The notes under the pieces were generated by a model that was not told the DNA's origin, did not search any database, and was given only the letters and a program-made list of their open reading frames with translations. The translations under genes were made by a program, and so were the position numbers. From Excoecaria cochinchinensis (Eukaryota; Streptophyta; Magnoliopsida; Malpighiales; Euphorbiaceae), in contig CANTUQ010000050.1 in assembly GCA_947683425.1 (NCBI GenBank), positions 8,052,501 to 8,116,500 on the forward strand: 64,000 bases of DNA, in the 5' to 3' direction. Of the stretch, positions 44,380 through 55,620 are shown one piece after another; within the stretch, counting starts at the first letter, position 1; every line of letters begins with the position of its first letter.

Positions 44380-46393
44380 GCTATGAAATTAATTCCATCT
44401 AACTAATTAGAAAAATCGCCCGTTAAGTTTTATTGAATAGTTATTTTGCTTCGCACCGAATTGTCGTAAATCACAGTGTCAAATGACGAACACCTCCAAT
44501 ACTAATCCACATCAGAGAATGATTGAATAAACCAAAGAATTGGTGACTAGAGGCAGCTGAAATCTCTCTGAACTAGAGAGAGAATTTTTTGCCAGAAGAG
44601 GAAGAGAGATGGAATCTGATTCTTCAGTTATTCAATTCAACTCCTACTGAACTATTGTTATTATACTCCAAGTTAAAAGTATAACTCTAATGGGATTATA
44701 AATTGTGAATTAATTCATAATTAACTCTTAATTAATTAATTAAATCTAGTCCAGGCCTATTCAGAATGGGCCATACGCAAATGCCCTATTAATGGGATTT
44801 TCTGCATGGATTTGAATTTAATTACCCAAATGGATTTCAAATCTCACTAAATTAAATATGTAAGGTCCATAACACTTATGGACATATTTAATTTGACTTG
44901 GCCTAAGAATTAGGCCGTTAAAGCCTTCTACATGCTTTCAATACAGAAGCCACTCTCAGTGGACTTCTGCACAATTGACTTTCATTTTAGGCCTATTTTT
45001 ATTTTTCAATTGATCTAATATTATTATTTCAATCCTATAATATTTATAGTCCAATAATATTTTATTTTGGAGCAGAATGGACCAATCTGATCCATTATTT
45101 CAGACTATGCGCAAAACGCTTTGCGAACTTTTTCTGCGCATGCATAATTAATTAAACTCTTTTAATTAATTATTCATTTCTTTATTTACTCTATCCATAA
45201 TAATGTCAAATATTATTACATCTATCTTTTTACCATTATATCCTTTTCCTATAAATGTGTGACCTATTGGGTTTTCTGGTCCACTTGGCAGTACAAATAT
45301 ATTTGCAATTAATGAATTGAGTGATTTAAACTCTTTAAACCATTATATTAATTCTCTAATTAATATTTATATTTATGTTTTTGTTCAAATCATGAAAAAC
45401 TTCTAGTCAAGCATCATGATTGCCCAAATGACAAAAAAGTTAAGTGGTTTTGAATGAACCATTCCATATAACAGTTACTGTGCAATTACTCTTTTCACCT
45501 TATTTTAACTCATTTAGGTTTTGAGTATGGAATGTGTCAACTCATATAAATCTAAATATAGTTGTTCTAATAATTTAACCATTATTCCCAAAATACCCTT
45601 TGTAGGTCTCATCCACCTTAGCATTCTACTCTGGCTAGAGATTCTCTAAACAAGGGTACTATAGAACATATGAGATAACTCTCTTAATAAATTTGAGATG
45701 GTAAATCCTTTAATGATCACTCAATTATCTTCCTGTAGGTCATGATATACACAACCTCCTAACTATGTTCATCTCTCAATGGAGGTAAGCAGTTATGGAG
45801 TCAAAGTATAACACTCACTACTTAAGATAACTTTGGTGATCTCAAGTCCAAGGATACTTGCACCAATGCTATGTAGAGATTCCTCTCTGATATAGATTTA
45901 ATATCGATGTGAGGATTCTCATGGTAGGTCTCCAATGTACTTGTTCTTCTAACAAGCATCCACATGTCAGCTTTAATTATTTCCATGATCATAGTTATGA
46001 GAATAACTGCTTGAACATTTCAAAAAGCATAACATGTGCTAATCTATCAGTATTAATAATATCTTGTCTTGTTAAGATTATAACTATGGATATTTAGGTA
46101 TTAACACATTTGCATGTAATAGACATCTCACATCATGAACTCATTCATGGAAACATAACATGTGCTAATCTATCTGTATTAACAATGTTTTATCTTATTA
46201 ATATTATGACTAGAGATATTTAGATATTAACATATTTGCATGTAATAAACATCTCACATCATGAACTCATTCATGATTTCCTTTACACTGTTTTTATAAT
46301 ACCAATTACCATATTTATTAATTTAAGATACAAAATCAAACCAAAGGTTTCATAACATAGTATTAATAAATGAATGATGTATTCTTATAAATA
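44380..46393. other. Unassigned, probably retroelement-derived, non-coding
   Basis: About 2 kb of moderately complex sequence without a gene. Wording such as gtaggtctccaatgtacttg and gacctattgggttttctggt gives the impression of an LTR or non-coding part of a large retroelement. I could not find terminal tg..ca with a target duplication, nor a PBS or PPT. The right part holds a 120-bp direct duplication. Confidence 0.35.
46022..46274 (+). repeat. Tandem duplication of about 125 bp
   Basis: Copies 46022-46150 and 46151-46274 share cataacatgtgctaatctat, ttaacacatttgcatgtaat and catctcacatcatgaactca, with roughly 85 percent identity. Confidence 0.85.
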
Positions 46394-46398
46394 ATAAT

Positions 46399-47919
46399 TG
46401 TTGGCTCAAAGGCTGGATTATGAATTTTGATGAACTACAAAACATTGTAACTGAATTAAATTTTGGGCTCTTCTTTAGTGTTTACTGTGCAGATCCAGTT
46501 TTCTAACACCAATGATAGGAGCTCTATCAACTCCAAAACAGCCGTAATCTACATCCATCAGACGTAATATACATCTATTAGACTTGATCTGTAGCATCAA
46601 GACACATTAGAAAATAAATTGTAAAATCATCATTGAAGTTTCACAAACTCAGTCAATTAATGCATTCAAATATTTTTTCAAATCATCTTAACTTATTTAA
46701 AATTATTTCTTTCCAAAAATCAAATTTTCCATAAACATGATTATTGGCAAAAGGAAAGAAATAAAATCTAGAATACTTTTTAGAATGTTTTTTTTTTAAT
46801 CTAAGGAAAGAGAATTTATGGAACTTATTTTTTTTATCTAAGAAAAGAGAATTTCTGGATTGTATTTTTTAAACTGATTTTTTTATCTAAGAAAAGAGAA
46901 TTTATGTTTTATCAAACTGATTTTTCTCTTTTAAGGAAACATAAAATCTAGAAATAATTTGATTATCTTTTCAAACGTTTTTCTTCAACTAAGGAAACAT
47001 AAAATCAAATCCCTTCAAACATAGAAATATTTTTGAAAAATAGTTCACACCCAACGGCCAGATTATTTTCTCTATAAATGAATTTTGGTTGAGGTGTTCT
47101 AACGAGAGAGTGAAAACACATTTTCTACTTTGAACTTCATTTTGTTTGTATGTTTTTCATTCTTTCATGTGCATACACGATCACATCTCCTCAATATGAT
47201 TATAACTTCTATTGTAACCATGTTAGTGATGCTTGATAAATTTGTGAGAAAAATTGTGAGGTTAGGTTTCTAGAACCTAGAAATATAAACTAGCAAGTTT
47301 TTAGGTTCTTTTACTTTGTAAAAAGGACTAAGTGTTTTGATCATTTTACTTGGAAAAAATGATCAAGTGTTTTAGCGTTTTTCACTTAAGAGAAAAACTT
47401 GGGGTAGCTACTTGTAACAGACTTTTGACTCTTGCCTGTAAATAAAGTCACATTAGAAAGAGAGAAATTCTTAATACGGATTGTCTTAAGTAAAGGATGT
47501 AAGCGATAGCCGAGCCTTTATAAATCGCGGTGTCAAATATCTCTATCCCTTACTCTTTTTAAATTCGTGCTTTATATATTTATGTTGTGTTGAATCTATC
47601 TGTTCTCTATCTATTTCGTGTTCTATAGAACAGAACCCATAAACCAATCTGTGTTTTGAAAAACGGGTTGAACTTGAATTTTTCAAATTATTTTAGCAAG
47701 TAAAAGTCTGAGTTCATTTCACTAAAAGTTTCGTCCATATGTGTAGTTTTTTATGGAAAATGTTAATTAAAAATTAATTTAAGTTTTATGCATAAAATGG
47801 ATTCATTATGATCTTGGTGTGTTTCTTTTAAAACTGCATGCGTTATAATTTGATTATATCACGAAAAATTTTGAAATGATCCATTCACCCCACTTTAGAT
47901 CATATATTTAGGACTCGCA
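46399..47919 (+). mobile_element. Solo LTR of a SIRE/Maximus-like Ty1/copia element
   Basis: 1521 bp starting tgttggctcaaaggc and ending ggactcgca. It is flanked by the direct repeat ataat (46394-46398 and 47920-47924), the expected 5-bp target duplication. The near-terminal phrase ccattcaccccactttagat matches the attcacccccctctag end that I recall for SIRE LTRs. Further in, ggatgtaagcgatagccgag resembles the ggacgtaggc...gccgaacc block of that group. No internal region is attached. Confidence 0.75.
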
Positions 47920-47924
47920 ATAAT

Positions 47925-48555
47925 AAGTTCATATACATGATAAAGATCCCTAATCTACATGGGTTTTAGGACATACTCCTCACAGTATATGTATTAAGCC
48001 TTTCATACATAGCCATTGGGCAAGATATTATTATTTATTGTAGGAACAATTTGTTTTGCATTAAAATTCTTAATAATATAGGATATTAATATACTTGGTT
48101 TCATAGCCATTGTTTTTCTTGATCTTTTTTTCATACTCAAATCCAATTTTGTTTTTAATTTTATTTCACGACATTAAAACATATGCATGCATGTATATGT
48201 TGAAATTAATGAAATACAAAGGTAAAGTAAAAATAAAAAAGATTAAACCTTTATTCATAACATACTAAAGAAAAAATCAATACAATCATAATATTAATTT
48301 CTATCACAAATTAAACAAAATATGGATGTGAAAATAAAATAATTAAAAAATAAATAGACATCTTTTTTCTTATTAATTCTAATTAATTGGTAATTAAAAA
48401 TATTTTTACTAATTATTTTAATAAATGTTAAAGATAATTATAAAATAAATGGAATAAAAATTGTAGTGATTTAGTGATTGTAAATTTCTAAAAGAATTCC
48501 ACCACATTAAAAATTATTATGTAGAATATAACAATGATTATCTTTTTTTCTTATT
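47925..48555. other. AT-rich stretch without a gene
   Basis: No element ends, open frames or RNA genes could be recognised. It ends at the left target duplicate of the LINE (48556-48564). Confidence 0.5.
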
Positions 48556-49530
48556 AATTCTCATGTAAAAAGTCATTTTTTACATTGAACCTTTTGAGAA
48601 GGTTAAAAAATGCCGCAAAACTAGTAAGACATAAGTCCTCTCGCTAGTTGAGAGTTTTGTTTTTCTCTCGAATAACGAGTGTTGCCTTTTCTTGCCTTTA
48701 TAGCAAGTTATTGCACTACAAGAAAATTTACGTTTAGCGACGGAATTCCGTCGCTACTCGTAAATAGCGATGAATTTAGCGATGGTCAAATTTTGTCACT
48801 ATTCGGACTGTCGCTAATTTTAGCGACGGAAAAATGTTTCGTCGCTATAATACGTATGTCCGTCGCTAATTTTAGCGATGAAATTTATTTTTCGTCGCTA
48901 ATTTTGGAGACGGAGACGACAACTTTAGCGACGGAATATAGCTAAAATTAGCGACAAACATATATATTTCATCGCTAAATAGCGTCGGATATGTAGTTTC
49001 TATCGCTAATTTTAGTGACGAAAAAGTGATTTCCGTCACTAAATTATAAAATTTTTATTTTTTATTTATTTATATTAATTTATTTTTTTAAATGATAAAA
49101 TTACTAATAATACAAAAATTATAATTAACAAAAATAATATGTTATTATTATTATTATTGCGAATTTTGATGCAATATTACACGTCATCTGTATTTTGTTA
49201 TTATTATTAATATTATTATACATAAAAAAAAATTGATATTAATACAACATTGATAGAAAATTAATACCAATTATTAGTTCTTCCTCCTTGTCAAGTTGAT
49301 ATACATTATTAATTATTTAACATGTTTATTATACTCCATCCATCACAAGACCTATAAGTTTGAAGAGCAATAAAGTTACCAAATATTATAGGATGGCACA
49401 TAAATGATATTTTCTTATATATATTTTCACATCATTAGTTATTCCTTCCCCATAATTAACATAAATAATACAAACATAAATAACATTAATCTAACATTTA
49501 GCAAAATCAATCAAATATATCATTTACAAC

Positions 49531-49566
<36 letters not shown>
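49531..49566. repeat. TA microsatellite in the CACTA interior
   Basis: About 18 ta units between two copies of acaacattatat. Confidence 0.95.
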
Positions 49567-49570
<4 letters not shown>

Positions 49571-49744
49571 CAACATTATCTATAATCAAATATATCATTT
49601 ACAACATTATATACACTCTACATAAATACAAAATATAAAATAGAATAAATGAAAAAATTAAATAAATGAAATAAATTGAAAAAAAAATTAAATGATAATT
49701 TAACACCAAAAATAAAAATAATATACAAAAAAAATAAAATATGG

Positions 49745-50190
49745 AGGGAGGCAATCGGCAAGAGGGGGGAGTAGCGGGGAGCAATGCGCGATGGCGAGAA
49801 GGGGCGGAGAAGATCTGGCGCAACAGCAGGTGGCAGGCAAGCGGCCAGATTTGGCGTGCGCAAGAGGGTGCAAAGCAGATCTGACGCGACGACGGAAGGT
49901 GGGCAAGCGGCCAAATTTGGCACACGCGAGAGGAGGCAGAGCAGGCGGGGAGCAACGCGCGACGACGAGGGGCAGAGCAGCGGGGAGCAACGTGCGATGG
50001 CGGGCAAACGGCTAGATCTGGCGCATGCGAGAGAGGGTAGAGCAAGCAACGGAGCTGGTGGCCCTTCCACACGGTGGCGGCGTCGACAACAACCGGCCCA
50101 AATCTGGCCGTCCGGCGATAGGGGAGAGAAGAAGAAGGATGGAAAATATAGAGAGAGAAGAGAGAGAAAAGAAGAGGGAGGAGAGAGGGA
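49745..50190. repeat. GC-rich internal segment of the CACTA with imperfect internal repeats
   Basis: The phrase gcaagcggccagatttggcg + tgcgcaagagg recurs about every 65-130 bp (49837, 49900, 50005) with variation. Segments such as gagcaacgcgcgacgacgag alternate with it. Frames are open on both strands for 150-160 codons only because stop codons are rare at this composition. A captured host-gene piece is possible but no domain is visible. Confidence 0.6.
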
Positions 50191-52546
50191 AGAAAAATTT
50201 ATACCCCGACATTTAGCGACTGTTAAAAATAGATCATCACTATTTTAGCGACGGAAAACACAAGCCGTCGCTATTATTTTTAGCGACGAAATTTAGTTCC
50301 GTCGCTAAAATTAATAGCTAAAAATGGCGACATTTGTTCCCGCAAAATTTAGTGATGAATTTTTAATTTCGTTGTTAAATTTGGAGGGGAATGAATAAGT
50401 CCTGCCACTTTTAGCAACTGAATTCTATTTCCGTCGCTATTTTAGCGATAGAATGATTTTTCGTCGCTATTTTAGCAATTAAATTGGGTTCCCGTCGCTA
50501 TTTAGCGACGAAAATTAAACCGTCGCTAAAAGCATATTTTCTTGTAGTGTTGGTTTTTATGGAGCGTCATATGGCTAGTCTCTCTTTATCAGGTGATGAG
50601 AATGAGGAATTAGATTTGGGGGATGATGAGGAGCTGAGCAATCAGGCATTCAATGAGTATTGCTTGGCGGGTAGATTTCTTACTAATCACTCTATCAATT
50701 TCAAAGCTATGAGACAGCGATTGGCTAGTATCTAGCGTCCTGACAAAGGTTTGATTGTTAAGGAAATTAATACACAACCCCTTCTCTTCTAATTATTTTA
50801 TGCTATTGATTTGAAACGTGTTATAAAGGGAGGTCATTAGGCTTTTGACACCCATTTGCTAATTCTTCATCATCTGTAAAATGAGGATGTTCCTTCGTCT
50901 ATTCCTCTCTTCCATGTCCCTTTTTGGGTGCAAGTTTATGATTTGCTGATATGGTATATGTCTCAAAGAGTGGGTAATCAGCTGGGAAATTTTCTAGGGA
51001 GGTTTATAGAGTATGATGTTAACAATAATATGGGTATATGGAGAAATTATATAAGGATTAGAGTAATGGTGGATGTTAGAATTGCTCTAAAATGATGGAA
51101 AAAGATTAAAAAGAAAGGGGGGTGAGTGGTCACTAGTCAGTTTCAAGTATGTGAGATTGTGTAAATTTTATTTTATCTGCGGAAATTTAGATCATTCAGG
51201 GCATTTTTGTGATAAGCACTTTACTATGCCAAAAGGGGAATAACCCATGATTGAGGACCTGATCTGAGGGCATCGATGTGACAGGGAATGGCACAGGGTA
51301 GAGAACGGTTGTTGAGGGAGGAAAAGGAAGTTATAGTCCATGATCATTTTGGAATGGCAGATTATGGGGAGAAATCATGGGATCTGATGTGGTCTGTTTA
51401 AATTCAAATTTGAAAAGTTAGGCTTTAGGTTATGAAGTGGGAAATAAGTTTAGGGGTGTCCATGTCACACCCCAAATCGGGCCTAGTCAAATTTGGTATG
51501 CTAAGTCGGGATTTCAAGGGTAATTCGGTAATTTATGCATGAGAATATTGGACATTAAGGAATTTAGTGCACCAATTAGTCTAATATATTAATTAGAGGA
51601 AGAATCTAATGAAGTGTGAGTATTGTACCAAGGTATTAAAAATCTACTTAAGTACTTATATGGTGCATGTATGTGTATGGTGTCTTGGTGTTTGAAAGTC
51701 AAAGGAGGAGTTATTGGTCCAATAGGGGGCTACCATGTGTCTTGGTAGGTGGGCAATTAATGGGAAAATGAGATAAAGAGAAAAGAGAGAGGGAGAAGAG
51801 CAGACCACGTTTCTGCTCTCTCTTCTCCTCCTACTTGTTCTTCTTTCTTTTCTTTCCCTTTGATTGCGCTCCTCTCCTTGGCTGTGCGTGAGTGGGTGTT
51901 TTGGTGGAGATTGAAAGCAAGATTAAAGAGGTATGTATTTGGGTTTTAGGTGCTAGGGTTTCCTACGTGGGATTCTCTCCCTCTTTTTCTTGTTTTGTTG
52001 AGTTAGGGTTTAGATTAAGTGATTTTTTGGGTTTGTTTGTGCAAGTTTTGGGTGGCAAAAGGAAGCTTAAGGGCAAGGAAAAGATTGAGGATTGAGAATT
52101 AAAGCTTGAAGAGGATAGTGGGTTGTGCTTCAAAGAGGTTTGGGAGTTATTTGAGTTGTCTTTGCCTTTTTTTCATTTTGATTGTGTATGTGTTTTGTAA
52201 TGTTAATTTCTGGAATTTTAAGTGTCTTGGCATGTGTATATGCATGTAACTTTTTAGGTAATTGTGTGATTTAGGATTGAGTCATATGTATGTGGGATTG
52301 GAAGGGAAAATACATGAATTGGGTAAGTTTGTTCTTGGTGTTCTTGATCTGCAATTTTTTTTATGTTTTCCTTGAATTGATTATTGAATTCTGTGATCAT
52401 TGAGTGTATTTTCATCATGAGCATGTTGTGTTATGCATTTGAGTGATAAGGTAAGAGTTTGTGCATGATTGAGTGATGTTTGAAAGGTTTTGAAATGGTT
52501 TTGGAAAAAGGACTTTCTGCGTTTTGTTGGGAATTGGGAGTCTCGT

Positions 52547-52900
52547 CTCTGTCGCAAGCGCGACACTCTCGCGTGCGCGACAGAGAGGAGCTTCCCGTTC
52601 TCGTGTTAAAGCTCACTGTAGCTTTGCCTGTGTCCGACTCGGATAGAGAACCACGACTTGTGCTTCTTTGGCGTGCAAGTCGTGCATCTCAGCTGGACGT
52701 CTCCATGGCGTGCTGTGGAGCACGACAGAAGAGAAACAACATGGACACGAGTCGTGTCCCTCAGCACGACTCGTGCTCATGTCGTTTCCTCTGCATGTCG
52801 TGCTTGAGGAGCACGACTGGGAAGAACCATTGACACGAGTCGTGTCCCTCAGCACGACTCGTGTCCGAGACTCTTCTGTCGCGAGCGCGACAGAGGTCCC
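52547..52900. repeat. Cluster of short palindromes in the Tekay-like LTR
   Basis: A hairpin is formed by ctctgtcgcaagcgcga (52547-52563) and tcgcgtgcgcgacagag (52569-52585), 14 of 17 paired, with a 5-base loop. A similar ctgtcgcgagcgcgacag lies at 52876-52893. Between them are several copies of gacacgagtcgtgtccctca and agcacgactcgtgc. The cluster is GC-rich in an AT-rich LTR. Confidence 0.75.
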
Positions 52901-53800
52901 AGTCCGCCCTGTTTTCCCACGCGTACAGTTTTTCGAAAATGATTTTTAAATATCTTTCTCAGGGTTTTTCCTTACTATATGTTATATGAACTTGTTTTTA
53001 TGCCCATTATATTACGGATTATGCACGATAAATTATATGTTGTGATTTGAAACATGATTTATATTGTTATTCTGAAGTGTGTGTTTATTAAAGTGATAAT
53101 ATGTTAATATTTGATTATGATATGCTTAGTAATGATGATCCCTGTTAGACTATCATTTGATTTTAGTTGTATGATTTGGTTTATCAGTGTTAATATTATA
53201 AATTGTATCGCATGTTGCATTTTGAATACAAGTAAGTTATGAATGCCAACTTCATGGTTATTTATTGTGAACATGTTCTACTAAAATGTGAAGTGTGTTA
53301 TGCATATCTTAATTCACGATTCTTCCCTAAGAATAATATATGATATTATATTTGACATGAATTGTACTCTTACATGATAAGGATTTTGTATGGATAATCT
53401 TTGGCATAATATGGTTTCCCGTATTTGATTCTGATATACTTTAGAGTAATGTTAAAAGTGTGTGACTGGATTATAGTATATGCTTGGCAATGTGAATTGT
53501 ATGATGTGTGTCTAGTATTAGAAAGATATTGATATGTTTATCATACTCTGGTTTATGCATGATGATATATAAATATATATATTATGCAATAGAAAACATG
53601 AATTGTTTTATGCATGACCTGCAAGAGTCAGTCTAGTGGATAGTTAGGCATGCCTAATAGAGTTTTGTAGCTGCATCACCCTTTGAACGAATGAACCCCG
53701 ATCAGGTCCCTGGCTAGTTTCTCGCGAACCTTTACTGTGTATGGATCTTATTTAAGGTCCTTTTAATGAAATGTTTTTGAATGTGAAAAAATTATGTTGC

Positions 53801-53864
53801 TTTTCGATTCATACCCGTAAGGTACGCTACCGTTCGATTCATACCCGTAAGGTACGTTACCGTC
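53801..53864 (+). repeat. 32-bp tandem duplication in the Tekay-like LTR
   Basis: The unit cgattcatacccgtaaggta + cg(c/t)taccgt(t) is present twice in a row. Confidence 0.8.
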
Positions 53865-55620
53865 TTTTCTCGTTATCCACTAATCTGAGTCAGTCTGATA
53901 TAAATATGAGAATGTAATTTTCGAAAGAGCATGATTTTAAATATGTGAATCCGTTATTTATCCGAATGTTATCACGAATCTCTGAATAGGTTTAATGTGA
54001 TTCAAGCATGTATATTGCATAGGTACGTCGTAAAATATGTATACTGCTCTTCTGTATAGTGATGAGATAAATTAATATGTGTATGAATGTGAGCTAGAAT
54101 TACTGAATGCTAAGGTTAAATTGTATGTATGTTAATGTGATTTTGTATTATTAACTGTTATGTTTAAGTATGTGGAATGACATGCGTATAATTATAATCT
54201 TGATCTAGCGAATGCAACGAATTTAATATTATGCTACATGTTTCCCTGGGTTTCAGCTATTATAGTATTTTCGGCATGCTGTCATGTGATTATGTTTCAT
54301 GGCATGATATTTTATGTATTAGAGTTGCGCAGGGGAAATGTGGTGGTTTGAACGTTGTCCCTTGGGTTTTGGGTAATGTGTATGTGTTATGACCTGATAA
54401 AAGTATGTTTAGATATCTTGTAATTTTTCATGATAGTTGGGTGCGTTATTGAATGGTAATCTTATTACACGTGTATGAGTTTTCAGTTAACGTTTGGGTT
54501 ACTGGTATGAAGGCAGCATGTTTAGTTGTTGAGTAGCTAAGCATGACGCGGTTTTGATATCTGAAACCTCGGTAAGTATATGCATGTGAGATTGTATGTG
54601 CTTCTGCATGATAATACTTGTATCTTGTATAGTACTCTGTCTGCTTGGGTTTGATCGACACGAGTTTTGAATGTGGATATAATTTTCTGAATGCATGGCT
54701 TTTATATGCAAGTATGTATATTTATCTATTAGGACTAGGTGCATATGCCATTCAAATGTGTTATGCCTTGACGACCATTGTGAATGGCCGTCCATTTTAT
54801 TGTGTGTTCTCCCCACTAAGCGTTATCGCTTAGCACGGGTTCTCTTCCTATGCAGGTGGCAGTTTGGTTCGGTTCCAGTCGCGCATCTGCAGGGTCGGCC
54901 ACATAGGAGTTAGAAGTTTTGTTATTTTGTTATCAGTTCCTGTATTTTGGAGTTTGCATTTATGTAGTCCTATGTTTATGTAATTATATGTGTAGAGATC
55001 TGGATGTAATATTTGGGCTATGTAAATGTTATTAAATTTAAGTTTAAAGTTGTTCCTCGGTTTTATCGTTTGCCCTATATTTTCGCTGACTGAACGAGTG
55101 AATGGGGATATGCATGTGCTTATGCTTCTGCTTAGTGCCTGCATGTGTGTGAGTTAATGCATGACCAGTTTTTGCCCACAAGATAAGTTTTAATTATCCC
55201 GTATTTATGCATGTATGATTATGTATGAATGTATGCTTCCGCATAGTGTATGTGTGCATGTATGTAAGTGAATGTCGGTAGCGCTCTCCGGCGTCCTTCA
55301 AACGGGGACGTAGGGGGTGTTACAGTCCAATACCATCGCGGTTGCATGAAAAAAGGAAATTCCTCTGGTAGTGAAACTGATGTAATTTCTATTGTGGATG
55401 GAAATAAAGGACAGGAAGAGGATGGGCTGGAGCTTTTGGAGGATAGGAAAAGAAGGCAAGCTATGATCCAATTTCAAGCCCAGGATGACAATATGGTTTT
55501 GAAAGATTTAGCCCACAATAATTTAGCCCGCCAGGAGATTACTAGTGTTGTTTTCAATGGTAGAGATAACTCTTCAAAGTCATTATCGGCCAGCCTAGGA
55601 ACTATGGCCCGTCGGGAGCC

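Larger units (their letters stand above)
48714..50549. mobile_element. Non-autonomous CACTA element in the LINE 5' UTR
   Basis: The ends are cactacaagaaaatt and aatttt-type cttgtagtg, perfect CACTA termini, flanked by ttg on both sides (48711-48713, 50550-50552), a 3-bp target duplication. Both subterminal regions (48735-49050 and 50205-50530) are dense in ttagcgacggaaa units in both orientations, which would be transposase-binding sites. There is no transposase gene. The interior is AT-rich on the left and GC- and purine-rich at 49745-50190. Confidence 0.93.
51463..55324. mobile_element. Large solo LTR, Tekay/Del-like chromovirus (Ty3/gypsy)
   Basis: 3862 bp with ends tgtcacaccccaaatc and gtagggggtgttaca, flanked by the perfect 5-bp repeat gtcca (51458-51462, 55325-55329). 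It interrupts LINE ORF1. The region ctccccactaagcgttatcg (54810 onward), followed by tgcaggtggcagtttgg, matches a phrase that I recall from Tekay/Del LTRs. No gag-pol is present, and there is no second LTR with an interior. The orientation is probably plus, because that phrase normally lies toward the LTR 3' end. Confidence 0.78.

Noticed and set aside
50124..50216. Purine-rich gagagaag run near the CACTA right end as a regulatory element
   Set aside because: Simple-sequence drift inside the non-autonomous element. No supporting signal.
49784..50248. Open frames of about 150 residues on both strands of the GC-rich CACTA interior
   Set aside because: Both strands are open because of composition and internal repeats. 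No domain, codon signal or start context supports a protein.
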